A stretch of DNA of 64,000 bases from Valencia hispanica. Taxonomy: Eukaryota; Chordata; Actinopteri; Cyprinodontiformes; Valenciidae. The stretch spans positions 27,606,649-27,670,648 of the forward strand of contig OY747721.1 of assembly GCA_963556495.2 (NCBI GenBank), in the 5' to 3' direction. The position numbers and the translations under genes are program-made. Below the pieces are notes generated by a model that worked only from the letters and a program-made list of their open reading frames with translations, had not been told where the DNA came from and searched no databases. Below, one piece after another: positions 10,468 to 21,812 of the stretch (position 1 is its first letter; the number at the start of each line of letters is the position of its first letter).

Positions 10468-11660
10468 TTACCTCAAACCCCTCATTACATCCTGGCGGAT
10501 CCTTGCTCCCTGGGTGAAGGCTTCCTGTCGAGGAGGAGGCGGCTGTGGGTCGGGGTTGTCATGCTGGGGAGGGGGTAGGCCATGAGGGAGGGGAATTCCA
10601 ATTCTCAGTGCCATGTTTTGAAGAATTCCACATGCCCTCACGATCTTGCAGACCTTTGTAGGGTGGTATAATAGTCTGCCACCCGAGGCATCCAATGACC
10701 GCCACCTACATTTTAACAGGCCTATGGCACGCTCCACGACTGAGCGCACACGCGTGTGACAGGAGTTGTAGCGCATTTCCTCTGCTGTCTGTGGGTCTGG
10801 GAACGGGGTCAGAAGCCAGCTCCTGAGAGGGTAACCACTATCACCTGCAAGTGATAACACGTTTAATTTCGGCGTCAACAACCAGCATTTCTAATGACGG
10901 TGAGGACTTACCGAGCAGCCAGCCATCACACACAGCGCCTGCCTGCAGTCTGTTCCCTACACTGCTGTGTGTCAAGATAAAGGAGTTGTGTGTTGACCCA
11001 GGGCATCGTGCCACCATATTAGTGATCATCATGTGTGAATCACATATGATTTGCATATTAATACTGTGTACATGTTTGACGAAAACAAATTCATCCTCGG
11101 ACGGGGCCCTTATAGCAATATGGGTGCAGTCAATTGCGCCGATTAACTTTGGGAAACCGGACATTGCTGCAAATTGCATCTTAATTAGAACCTGCTCCTC
11201 CACAGTATATGGAAACGTGATGTATCGCCTGCTCATTTTAATGATCCCATCCAAGACTGCAGGCATTATTGCGCTCAGGGGCGGCTGTGATATCCCAGAC
11301 CTAGTAAATAAATATAACATATTTGAAGGCATCCAAAAATGGACTTTGGGCAGAATAGTAAGAATCATGTCACTCAGACACATACCTGTCGGCTAATTCC
11401 CGCTGGTAACAACCAGTTGCAAGAAACCCCAGAGTGGTGAGAACCTGCAGCTGGACCGGAATGGCACAGTTCTGCCTGGACGGTCTCTCCAAAACCGGGC
11501 CCAATTCAGCAAAGAGATCCAAGAGCACAGCTCTAGGGAATCTGAATCTGCTTATTAGCCAGTCATCATCATGGGCAAGGAGGTCTGCATGATCCATGAA
11601 CACGCGTTCTCTCCTAATCCTTCCATTTGCAAAATCTTCTAGCAACGCCAGTGCATCCAT
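10468..11660 (-). CDS. Harbinger transposase (HARBI1-like), three exons, catalytic Asp changed
   Basis: Exons 11660-11386, 11300-10912 and 10844-10468, with introns 11385-11301 (GTATGT...CTAG) and 10911-10845 (GTAAGT...GCAG), give an uninterrupted 346-residue protein, close to the usual family length of about 350. The start is set at MDALALLEDF (an in-frame upstream ATG exists at 11750). The exon joins restore the conserved ELADRSGISQ and WLLGDSGYP blocks. DDE_4 motifs seen: first Asp in GAIDCTHIAI, Glu in VVERAIGLLKCRW. The second catalytic Asp, expected in GSTHDSF, is encoded as Asn (AAC, complement of 10985-10987), and the nearby WPG is CPG. The family cuts and pastes DNA; this copy is probably inactive despite its open frame. 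Confidence 0.88.
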
Positions 11661-12311
11661 CTCAAATATTACGCTTGAAAGTAGTTGGGGTATTTCTATT
11701 GGCAGCAATAAGACTGATTGCTTCCTTCCTTGGCACAATGAATGTGCCAATCAATGATATATGATACAGATGATTCAATTTATTAATTGGCATACAGTCC
11801 CGGCCCTTTTATCTGAGTTTAAGGTTTTGAGATAAATTTTATGTATTTATTTTAATATTGAAAAATGTTTTTAGAAGAGCTATAGCTCACTGCAAAGCCA
11901 CAATATAGATATCATTGCTGGTTTGGATGTTTGTAATAACATGAATCCATAATTAATGTTTGGTGTGAGGTGAAATGATATGTGTGAGAGGAGTAATATT
12001 CAGTCTGGCTGCAGTTCACCACCTCACCAACTGCGTCGTCGATTCCCCCCGTCTCCAAAATGTCCGTACGCACGGGTCAGAGTTGGCGTACAGGTGCGCA
12101 ACTTTTTCCCGTCAAGTCTGTTTTTTATAAATCATAACTTTTGCTTTAAAAGTGGCGTACGGCAGTTTCAGGCCCCGTTTTGTGCTTACGCAACGTTTAT
12201 AAATGAGACCCCTGTTCTGAGTAGTTCACATACTGATAGTTACTGATAGTTACTAGGCTATGTGTCTTTTCTTTATGATATGGTGACCAATCTGATTATA
12301 TGACACTGTAC

Positions 12312-12397
12312 GAATTTAGGTCAGGACAAACCTGCTGATTCAGACTCTTACAGCCTGGGTTGACATGGCAACTCTCTTTTATGTCTAAGAACGTCCT
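12312..12397 (+). repeat. Remnant of the ERV 5' LTR (U3 part)
   Basis: These 86 bp match 34447-34530 in the 3' LTR with only a few differences (shared start GAATTTAGGTCAGGACAAAC, shared end AAGAACGTCCT). Sequence on both sides diverges, so the 5' LTR has lost its promoter, R and U5 parts. Confidence 0.7.
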
Positions 12398-12780
12398 TAT
12401 AGCCTCCGTATAGCCTTAAGGAGCCGGAAGGGACTTGGTTCTCTCGTTTCAGAACGACCGCCACCTGGAATTCAAACCCGATCTCTCCTTGAGAGAAGGG
12501 AAACGGTGAGAGTGATTCTTTCCATAAAATTAATTGGTCTGTTTGAAAAAAAAAAGAGGTAGCATTTTCATATACTTTCGCTTTGAAAAAGAGTATAAAT
12601 AAGTGTTTTTCTGTGCTTTGATAACAAGAAAGAGTGCTGACTGTTTTGGTTCTCTAAACAAACTGGGGCTGTTTAATTAATCTCAAGTAATTATCCAGCG
12701 GGTGAGTTTTTAGCTTTTTTTCGCTGAAAAAGAAAGTGTCCCTACAATTTAGAAATATAATAAAATAGCAGCGCATAAAA
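12398..12780 (+). other. ERV leader region
   Basis: Non-coding sequence between the LTR remnant and the gag start. No convincing primer-binding site is visible, which fits a deletion spanning U5 and the PBS. Confidence 0.4.
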
Positions 12781-13792
12781 ATGGAATCTGTAAACTCAAG
12801 TTCTCCTCCTCCAGACAGCAAGATATGTCGTTTAATGGTTAAAAAGTATGGGACAGAAATTCTGGACAATGTAAATTTCTGGATATCAGAGTGGAACTTC
12901 CCTATCGGGGGCAGTTTAGATGTGTCTGAACTCGAAAATATTGGGAATAAATTTGACCTAGAACGGGAACGACTTAAAAACACTATGTTTGTGCGGGGTA
13001 CTGACTAAAAAAAGTTTGAAAAGCTTAAAAGTTGTTGGGAGACCTGGATGAATGAAGCAAAATGCTGCGAGCGAAAAGCAGGTTTTAGAAATTTAGGTGG
13101 AGGAACAGACAATTCTGGCACTGTGACGGGCAGAACTGATAATACGTCTTTAAAACCTGATCGCTCCACACGTAAACACAATAAAAAGCAGACATATTTT
13201 CAGAAACAACCATCAAAAAAGGCGGAGCCCAAACCAGAGCGGCAGCCTGATTCACCAATTGCCGCTGACCCAGTGCCACAGCCCACCAACCCAGAGTACC
13301 GCACATCAAATCAATTTGTAAACAAGCTGCCATCTTGCTACCCCCCCCCCCCCCGTCCTCCAGAACGGGAGGAATAGACAGCAGAACCGCAATGGAGCAA
13401 AATCCTGCTGAGGTAAGCCTACCACCGGCTGCTAACTATATCTTGCCAGCTCCCATGTTGGAAGTTGCAGGAAATAATGGGCCAACAATGGTTTTTCGGC
13501 CCTGGACTGGCGGAGACATAGAGGAGTCTATCGGATGCCTCCCTGAAGTCGTGGGGAACGGAAAAGTCTTTGCTGCGGAGCTGGAGGAATTCTGTTTGTC
13601 ATTCTGTCCCAAGGGAGCAGAAATCAGGCGAGTACTAAAGAAGAAATTGAAAGCTGCAGATGCTAGCAAGCTAGCTGATAGCTTACCTGACCCTAATATC
13701 CGCATGAAAGAGGTACCATCAGATGAAGGGCCATCAGCTAAGGAAAGAGGAGCAAACGCTGAGTATTATGTGGCTATCATGAAAATGTGTAA
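12781..13792 (+). pseudogene. ERV gag, N-terminal part
   Basis: Starting at ATG 12781, a matrix-like segment runs 75 codons to an in-frame TAA at 13006. The same frame then continues with basic, Pro-rich sequence to the poly-C run at about 13341-13353, where the frame shifts. The next frame carries the capsid start, with the motif PMLEVAGNNGP followed by FRPWT, a pattern known to me from fish ERV Gag proteins. Gag forms the particle shell. The frame is cut at 13792 by the inserted TIR element and resumes in the same phase after 20985. One stop and one frameshift show it is dead. Assignment to a named retroviral genus is not possible from this alone. Confidence 0.75.
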
Positions 13793-15158
13793 GGGTCATT
13801 CCATGAAATCGGTGCATTTTCAATTTTGAAAATTTAAAATTGAAACTATATCTAATTTTTATTTTTTAAGTAGCCAGGAATCAAAGAATGTTTAAAATGA
13901 CAGGAAATTATATCGTGCCATCTCAGGCTGTGTTGTTTCATATTTTATCACTGTTTTACCCCTCACTGTTTTCATAATCTTGTCAACCCTGTTACTGACA
14001 TAATCTTAACAAAATACAATATTTCTAATTATAAATATGCAATATATGGTACACATATGAGCAGTTCTTTAGTCTCTGTTTCCATTTAGATTATTTTTAA
14101 TTGTGGATTTTTTTTCTCCATTTAGATATTTGTCATGCAGAATATTAAATGCATCCTTATTTTGCATGGTGATCACATGTTTAAACATACATAAGATATT
14201 TCCTAGAAGAGAAATGTTTGAAAAATGGCCCAGTCAAAAATATAATGTAATTTAAATTGCAGTGGTAAGACTTGAAAGTCCATTTGAATTGTCATTTTTT
14301 TATTTTTATCAAACTAATGAGAAGGGTTGACATTATGGTAACAGGGGTGACAAGAGTAATAGTAACAGGACACACATTCTTCTGCCTACACTGCACATCT
14401 TTGTCTACACTACACTATATGAAGTTTCATCTTCCAAGTCAGTAAGTAGTAGCTGGTAAGATAATTTTGTATTTAATTTACATATTTCTAAGAGGTCTAT
14501 GTTTTTCATCATTTTCATTCTATTCATACATTATTGACAAAGTTACCCTTTCCCTTATCTTTACATCAATTTACAAGCTCAAGATGACTTAGCCAGCCTA
14601 GAATTGCTGGCCCCAGCTGGTTTCAGATAGGCAAAGGCTAACCTTTAAAGATAGTACAACAAGAGTAAACACTATTTTGTGTCATCCCTGTTACTCACAT
14701 GACAAAACCTGTTACTGTGGAAAGGTAACAGAGTTGACAGTAACAGGGTTGACCATTTTAAGCTAATTTGCCTGTGGCTAGCTGAAATACATGCTAGTCA
14801 AAGTGCAACCTATGCTCTTTGAAAGGTAATTACTTGTAGAGATTACTTCCTGCTTCGCTGCAATCGGCTGTTTTGCTACTTTGCTCTCCCTTCTGCTTGC
14901 ATTTTTCTGCATTTTCTGCTTATTTTTTATTTTTCCCCCCCTTATGATCCGACCTGCAGGACTTTCTAATACATATAAATTTATGGGAAAAACCTTTTTT
15001 AGTAGTAACGGCAATATTTCATAGATCTTTTATCTTGAGCACTCTGTGTGCGTGGCCTACACACAGCTGAAGCCTGATCTACAGCATCTAAGTTCTTAGC
15101 ATTCAGCTAAAGCTAGATATAGCTCGTAAGGGTGCTAACGCTAAGCTACAGAAACAAG

Positions 15159-16565
15159 ATGCCTTCCGTCTCCACAATGGACTACCAGGACCTTCTACTA
15201 AAGATAACAGCACTGGAGAGGAAAGTTCAACAGATAGAAGTTAATGTGGAGGTAAATGGATTGTGTGGAAATGAAACAACCTTATCACTCTTTCAAAACA
15301 GTGGAAAGGAGCAAGCTAACACACGGCTAAGAGGCAGAGATAACACGACCAAGAAAGAGGGAACCTCTGCTCATTACATTAAATCACCAAGTGATAATCC
15401 TCCCTGGAACTGTCTTGGTGCTAAGCCAAAAGCTAAATTATGTCTCTGGGAAACGGGAGGACGTAGTGCAGGCTGGACACAGCGAGCGTAAATCTGTGAT
15501 GAGACCGACTGGCCTGCACTCCCTACAAGAGAGAGGGCTTCTTCTACTCCCGTACATGAGAGGACACAGGACAGAACAGCTGCAAATGGGAAAGTTAGCC
15601 ACGAACTTTCAAAACAACCGAATGTGAAGCTGCAGAACAGATTTGCTCCACTGTTGGAGAACCCTGGATCTTTATCTGACGATCATCCACCCCAAGGCAA
15701 CGAGATGAAGACTGATAACCTGTCAGAGAGTGAGAGGCCACAGAGAAAGCAAAAGACTGGGCCTGAAACTCTGATTGTAGGTGATTCCTCTGTAAAGGAC
15801 GTTCAGTGGATGTGTGGAAAGAACACCAAAGTCCTCTGCTTTCCAAAGGATATGGTCAGTGACATGCAGAAGAGGATTCTGAAAACTGTGACTAAACATC
15901 CAACAGTGAAAAACATTGTTCTCCACACAGGGTCGAATGATGTGTCCAAGCAACAATCGGAGGTTCTAAAACGGGACTTTGCTGGATTATTGAACACCGT
16001 GAGCTCGTTGGATGCAGCAGTATTCATCAGTGGACCTTTACCACCCATCAGAGGAGGAGAAGAAAGATTTAGCCGTCTTTTGGCATTAAATAAGTGGATT
16101 TTATCTGCATGTGCTGACAACAAACTGCAATTTCTTAACAACTTTTAGATTTTTTGGGAGCGTAGACATCTTTTTAAGGCAAATGGATTTAGTTTGAACA
16201 GGTCAGGTGTAAGACTGTTTACCTCCAATATTTTCTACTTCCTGCATCATCCCTCTGTGCTTGGAACCAAAAAGGAGATACACAAAGACTTATCTCAAAA
16301 GGAAGACCAAACAAAGCTGAGTGCAGAGGGGGAGGAACTTCTTCTGCCCTCACTCATGGGAAGCTTCGAACAGAAGCAGGAAGAAGGATCTTTATTTGAC
16401 CCAAAAGCCCTCAACAGCCCCAAAGAACAGGACAGCGGACCTCCATCGCCTCTGCAAACCCCTGACAGCCCACCGTCTTCCCTACTGCCCCCCCACTCCC
16501 CCCATCTGAAATTTACTGAGCAGATGATGGAGCGGGTCAACATTGGGCTCAGATCTACCCCCTAG
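15159..16565 (+). pseudogene. L2 ORF1: coiled coil plus SGNH esterase domain
   Basis: From ATG 15159, a heptad-like helix (LLLKITALERKVQQIEV) suggests a coiled coil for self-association. Frameshifts near 15.5-15.6 kb lead into a segment with the esterase blocks LIVGDSS (GDS nucleophile), HTGSNDV (GxND) and ISGPLPP, characteristic of CR1/L2 ORF1 proteins. A TAG at 16147 interrupts the domain just before FWERRHLFKANGFSLN, and the frame continues with a Pro/Ser-rich tail to 16565. In related LINEs ORF1 binds RNA and membranes. At least two frameshifts and one stop show that it is dead. Confidence 0.75.
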
Positions 16566-16669
16566 ACCAATCTGTTTTCTTTACCCATAAACCCCACACC
16601 AGGACAATCAAAGGTAGGGCAACAAGCCCGGCCCCCTCCTACCCCACCACGTAAGCATGTATAATCTCT

Positions 16670-17196
16670 ACAGTCTGATGTATGATGTGTTAAGGGTCCA
16701 GGCTGCGTGGATATCAGCAGTCAGAACTTTTCCCAGGACAAGCTGGGACCCTGTTCATTAGAAGGTGTCCTGTTATCAACTTTTTACTTTCTGTAACATA
16801 GAAAGTTCTCTTATATCAGATCTTCTGTTCCTTCTGTGTTTCTGCTCTGTCTTCTCAAACCCCCAGACGGTCGTGGCAGATGGCCGCTCCTACTGAGCCT
16901 GGTTCTGTTGGAGGTTTCTTCCTGTTAAAGGGGAGTTTTTCCTCTCCACCGTCGCTACATGCTTGCTCAGTATGAGGGATTGCTGAAGGATTGCCGTGGT
17001 TGGAAAGTCTGCATCAACGGGGCCCAACCTCACGCCAATGACTGATGCAATCTGCTGGGATTCCTTAAATAGGAAACTTTTTAACTGATTGGAATGTTTG
17101 TATAAATGTATTGAAATGACTTCTTGTTAAGTGCCTTGAGATGACATCTGTTGTGAATTGGCGCTATATAAATAAACTGAATTGAATGGAATTGAA
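16670..17196 (+). mobile_element. SINE-like/short LINE-tail repeat inserted between the L2 ORFs
   Basis: A common teleost interspersed repeat is recognisable from GGTCGTGGCAGATGGCCGCT through CCTGTTAAAGGGGAG to GTGAATTGGCGCTATATAAA, ending in AATTGAA-type tail repeats. It has no coding capacity. Its 3' end is of the LINE-derived type (CGCTATATAAATAAA). The insertion separates ORF1 from ORF2 of the host L2. Confidence 0.65.
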
Positions 17197-17234
17197 TCAT
17201 TTCTGTACTTATAAGTAACAGAAGGAATGTAGTT

Positions 17235-20139
17235 ATGTCAAAACACAGAGCACTGCATTCTAAAAGGTTTTTAAGTAAAGTAAACATACGCTGTACACAG
17301 CTCACCCCAAAACACAAGGGGCACAATAATACTCTTAAACCTATTAAGATGGCCTTATTAAATGCCAGGTCTATAGTAGGGAAGACATTTTTAATCAATG
17401 ATCTTATCACTGAGCTTGGCCTTGATTTTATGTTTTTAACTGAGACTTGGTTAGATAAGAATAGCAGTGTTTACTCTTATCGAATCAACCCCTCCCAACT
17501 TTAGTTTTGTCAACCAGGCCAGACAGAACAGGAGAGGTGGAGGAGTTGCTGTTTTATTTAATGAATCATTCCAGCGTAAGCAGTTATCTCTTGGAAGTTT
17601 TCCTTCTTTTGAAGATGTTGCTGTACAGCTGAAGGCCTCATCTAGAGCCATCTTTGTCAACATTTATCGGCCTCCAAATTACTGTGCTGACTTTAATGAT
17701 GATTTTAGTGAACTGCTGTCTATAATCTGTGTTGATTTTGACTGTATAATTATTGTTGGTGATTTTAACATCCATGTTGACAATCCCCAGAACAAAGGGT
17801 CTAAAGACCTGAGTAACACTGGACAACTTTGGGCTGACTCAGCATATAACAGAGCCCACACATAATAAGGGTCATGTTTTGGACTTACTGATCTCGAAGG
17901 GTCTGGGCATTTCCAAGATTAATGTGCGTGATGTGGGCTTGTCTGACCATTGTTGTGTTTTCTTTGAGAGTATAATTTCGGTTCACATAAATGTTTTAAC
18001 GGAAGTTATCACAAAACGATGTATAACTGAAAACACTAGTGACATCTTTAACCAGGTCTTCTCTCTAACACCTGTCCTGTCAGGGGGTTCAGTCAATGAA
18101 CTTGTCAACAGCTTTAATGCTAAAATATTAAATTTTATGGATACTATTGCTCCCACAAAGGTGAAGGTTATCTCTGGAAGGAAAAAGTCTCCATGGAGAA
18201 ATTCCACACTGGTGAGAAATGAAAAAAGGGAGTGTCGGAAAGCCGAGCGCAGATGGAGAAAAACAAAACTTCAGGTTCATTATGACATCTATAAAGAGAA
18301 ACTTCACTCTTATAACTTACGACCGAGGAATGCAAGGAAGACATATATTTCTGACATCATCACCAGAAGTAGTCAAAGTGCTCGCACATTGTTTGCTGTT
18401 GTCGACAGGCTAACAAACTCTCCTGTGTCAGTAGCACCTGAAATCTATTCCACTAAGGCCTGCAATGACTTTGCCAAATTCTTCACAGACAAAATCCAAA
18501 ATATTAGACAAGCGGTTGGTTCATCAACGGTAGGTTCAGGTTATGTACAGTGTCCGCGGAAAATCCGTTTAAACACCATGAAACAGTTTTATCTGATAAA
18601 CAGCAAAGATCTGGAGGACCTCTTACTTCAACTTAACTCCTCTTCTTGCTGTTTAGACATCCTGCCCACAGGCTTTTTCAAAAAGGTATCAAAGATCTTG
18701 GAGTCAGATCTGTTACAGATTGTGAACTTATCTTTAATGTCGGGTGTTTTCCCAGAGCCCCTGAAAACAGCTGTAATTAAACCCCTGCTGAAAAGAGACG
18801 ATCTGGACAAGACACAAATGAACAACTACAGGCCCATCTCCAATCTTCCATTTTTAAGTAAGATAATTGAAAAGGCTGTTTTTCATCAGCTAAAGGACTT
18901 CTTGAGACAAAGCAACTGCTATGACGTCTTTCAGTCAGGTTTTAGACAGCACCACAGCACTGAGACTGCTCTGACCAAAGTCATCAATGACATCCGTTTG
19001 AATACTGACAGTGGAAAAATGTCAGTGTTAGTTTTACTGGATCTCAGTGCTGCATTTGATGCTGTTGACCACATTATTTTACTCAAACGACTGGAGAACT
19101 GAGTGGGTCTCTCTGGCACTGTACTAAACTGGTTCAAAATGTACTTAGAGAACAGGAAGTACTTTGTGTCAATAAGTAACTTTACATCTGAGCAGATGGG
19201 AATAACATATGGGGTTCCCCAGGGTTCCATCCTGGGACCTCTTCTGTTTAACATCTATATGCTCCCACTGGCACAGGTAATTGATAACAACAATATAAGT
19301 TACCATAGCTACGCAGATGATACACAGATATATATTAGAATGTCACCAGAAGACCAAGGGCCTGTACAGGGTCTTGGCAAACGCATTGAGGAAATTAATG
19401 ACTGGATGTGCCACAATTTTCTGCAGTTGAACAAAAACAAAACGGAGGTAATTGTCTTTGGAGCTAAAGAGAAAAGATTGAAGGTCACCACAGGGCTTCA
19501 GTCCATACACCTAAAAACCACCAACCACATCAGAAATCTGGGTATAATGATGGACTCAGACCTAAACTTTGAAAAACACATTAAGGCAATCACAAAATCA
19601 GCCTACTATCACCTTAAGAATATCTCAAGGATAAAAGATCTGATGTCTCAGCAGGACCTGGAAAAACTAGTCCATGCATTCATCTTTTGTCGGCTTGATT
19701 ATTGTAACAGCGTCTTTACAGGTCTACCTAAAAAATCAATTAGGAAACTGCAGCTCATCCAGAACTCTGCTGCTTGAGTTCTCACTAAAACCAAAAAAGT
19801 GAACCACATCAGTCCAGCTCTGAGGTCTTTACACTGGCTGCCTGTCTGTCAGAGGATAGACTTCAAAGTTCTGCTGCTGGTCTATAAAGCTCAGAATGGT
19901 TTAGGACCAAAATACATCGGTGATCTCTGACCCAGTATGAACCTACTCGACCCCTTAGGTCATCTGGATCCGCTCTTTTATCAGTTCCCAGAGTCAGAAC
20001 CAGACATGGAGAAGCTGCGTTCAGCTTCCATGCTCCACATGTCTGGAACAAACTCCCAGAAAGCCTCAGATCAGCTGGAACACTCAGTTTATTTAAATCC
20101 AGGTTAAAGACTCACCTGTTCTCAGCTGCTTTTGATTAG
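17235..20139 (+). pseudogene. L2 ORF2: APE endonuclease and reverse transcriptase
   Basis: The N-terminal endonuclease blocks are visible: LLNARSI, FLTETWL, GGGVAVLF, IYRPPN, GDFNIHVD and LSDHCCVFF. The reverse transcriptase follows from about 18770: NNYRPISNLPF, GFRQHHSTETAL, LDLSAAFDAVDH, GVPQGSILGPLLFNIY and the catalytic YADD. Then come LDYCNSVF and the terminal block HGEAAF...FKSRLKTHLF, with stop near 20137. The frame is broken by a frameshift near 17500, a stop at 17863, a TGA at 19100-19102, a TGA at 19775-19777 and shifts after 19900. The motif order and C-terminus fit L2. Confidence 0.85.
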
Positions 20140-20326
20140 ATTTTTATTCTAAGTTTTAACTCTGCACGGCTTCTTTTAAGATTTTTTTTTTCATTTTAAT
20201 TAATGGTTTTTATTCCTGTACTTTTGCTTTTTCTGCACCCTGCTGTAATGATTTTGATGTTTTATGTAAAGCACTTTGAATTGTCTTATAACATGAATTG
20301 TGCTATAAAAATAAACTTGCCTTGCC

Positions 20327-20958
20327 TAGATATTGATAATATTTTGAGAAAACGAAAATTGTTCAGGTTTCTATGTTAAAAAGGGGTAACAGGATTGACG
20401 TTGTATACTTGTCCCCCCTGGTTAAACCTAGCAAAAACATACAAAATAGTCCATCAGAAAAGAGAGAAACTTATTTGTCACTGAGCTGTTAGCATCCTGG
20501 TTCAGAGATGATGCAACCTCCTGTCAATCATGTCAAATCTGTAATGTACCATTATTCTTCTAGTGTTTTTTTGTTAGAGTAACTGGGTTGACATGAAGTA
20601 AGGGGCCGACGATAAATTGGTAAATATTTGTAATGATTGATATATATTATTACCAAAAAAACTATTTTACAATAAAACCATACCTAAAACAATATCTAAA
20701 TGTGAAAATTTTAACATTTTGCCAACATTTTACAAATTAAAAGTCCAGTATACAAACAACAATAACAGTGAGGGACAGGCCAAAAACCTCACCCTCATAA
20801 GCATAAAAGTGATTTTAGTTATTTGAAATAATATTTAATTGACTTTAATTTGATGTTGTATTAAGGAGAGAAGATATGGTAATGTTATATTTTTTAATTA
20901 CATATTAATTTGTTGTCATTATAATTTTATGAGTAATTACTTCTTGGGGACACAAAAG
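20327..20958. other. Right part of the TIR element
   Basis: AT-rich non-coding DNA with two more copies of the 14-bp motif (20386-20399, 20579-20592). No gene. Confidence 0.6.
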
Positions 20959-20985
20959 GCACCGATTTCATGGAATGACCCGTAA

Positions 20986-21593
20986 AGCAATTGACAAAGA
21001 GTTTCCCACCAACCCAAATTTAACTGTTTTACATGCTGTAAAGCAAAGGCCGGACGAGGCCGCGGATGACTTTCTCCACAGAGTGGAGGAAGCATTTGAG
21101 AGACACAGCGGACTGACAAAGCCAAAGGAAATATGTGGTTCGATCTGGGAATCAATGCTTTGCGATCGAATTCTGGCTCAGCTGCTTCAGGAACTTCGGA
21201 CCGAGGTAAACGATAAATATATTGGTTTGGACCAAGGAATGAACTATTCTGAACTGCGCAAATATATTTTGCATTCTGAGAGACTCATAAAGAGGAGAGA
21301 AAAAAATACTTAAAGACAAAAAGAGAAAGTGATTTGTATAAAGCGGCTTTAACGATGTACACAGCCGTAACACAGGATCACAGGATGAGAGGCCAACGCC
21401 ATTTCATGGGTGGACAAAAACACAGAGTGCAACACCACAGTCGTCCGCAGTCAGCTGATCACCACAGAGTTTCACCACAGGACAATGACCGTTGCTATCG
21501 CTGCAGGAGACGTGGACATTTTCAAGACCAATGTGGGCAGGCTCCAGCACCCACATGGAGAGGCCGTCACCAAGCCAGCTGGGCTAGCTGACT
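20986..21593 (+). pseudogene. ERV gag, capsid C-terminus and nucleocapsid
   Basis: This continues gag in phase after the inserted element: a helical capsid segment (FPTNPNLTVLHAVKQ, then DDFLHRVEEAFE) to a stop at 21311. After a frame change, a basic segment contains one CCHC zinc knuckle, C-Y-R-C-x4-H-x4-C near 21490-21540. The knuckle binds genomic RNA in retroviruses. The frame ends at 21591. The change of frame shows decay. Confidence 0.8.
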
Positions 21594-21812
21594 AAGAAAA
21601 TGTTCCAGTAATGAAAAGAAAGGAGAATTCTCCATTTTGCCAACCGATGGATCTGCAGGTCTGACATGCACAGAAACACAAACAGACACATCCAATCACA
21701 TTGAAAGAGATAAACAAATGTTGACAATGAAAAATCTGCAATTTTCAATGAAAATTCAGCTCTTTGCAAGGAAGAATCTGCTTTTTGCTCTAATAAAACT
21801 AAACCTCACAAC
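21594..21812 (+). other. ERV gag-pro junction, degraded
   Basis: No clear domain. A short stretch between nucleocapsid and protease. Confidence 0.35.

Larger units (their letters stand above)
9412..12212. mobile_element. PIF/Harbinger DNA transposon, complete, about 2.8 kb
   Basis: The left end GGGGTCTCATTTAAAAAACA and the right end (complement GGGGTCTCATTTATAAACGT) form imperfect terminal inverted repeats that continue with TTGCGTA. Between them lie the two convergent genes typical of the superfamily: a Myb/SANT DNA-binding protein on the plus strand and a DDE transposase on the minus strand, with stops only about 12 bp apart. Subterminal GCGTACG-like motifs recur at both ends. A clean TWA target duplication is not visible, so the flanks have probably mutated. 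Confidence 0.9.
15000..20326 (+). mobile_element. L2-type LINE, nearly full length, inactive
   Basis: It carries ORF1 with an esterase-like domain, then ORF2 with an APE endonuclease and a reverse transcriptase, and a short 3' end that includes TGTAAAGCACTTTGAATTG and AAATAAACTTGCCTTGCC. This architecture, and a protein ending in FKSRLKTHLF-type sequence, place it in the CR1/L2 group, most like L2. The 5' boundary is not resolved; AT-rich sequence with GCTAA repeats upstream of 15159 may be its 5' untranslated region. Many stops and frameshifts make it non-functional. It sits inside the TIR element in ERV gag. Confidence 0.85.
13793..20981. mobile_element. Non-autonomous DNA transposon with 23-bp TIRs, split by an L2 LINE
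   Basis: The ends are perfect 23-bp inverted repeats (13793-13815 and 20959-20981) beginning GGGTCATTCCATGAAATCGG. The 4-bp target duplication GTAA lies at 13789-13792 and 20982-20985. Removing the element and one GTAA leaves the gag frame in phase across the site, which fixes the boundaries. Its own sequence is the left part (to about 14.8-15.0 kb) plus the right part from about 20327, some 1.6-1.8 kb in all, with no transposase. A 14-bp motif, GTAACAGGGTTGAC, recurs in both halves. The superfamily is uncertain because a 4-bp target duplication occurs in several. Confidence 0.85.

Noticed and set aside
10851..11396. 181-codon plus-strand frame
   Set aside because: It lies antisense to the Harbinger transposase exons and intron, and its sequence has no motif. 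It is a shadow of the real gene.
12440..12490. Possible tRNA gene or primer-binding site near AATTCAAACCCGATCTC
   Set aside because: It resembles the T-arm of a tRNA, but no full cloverleaf or matching acceptor stem is visible and there is no LTR edge beside it.
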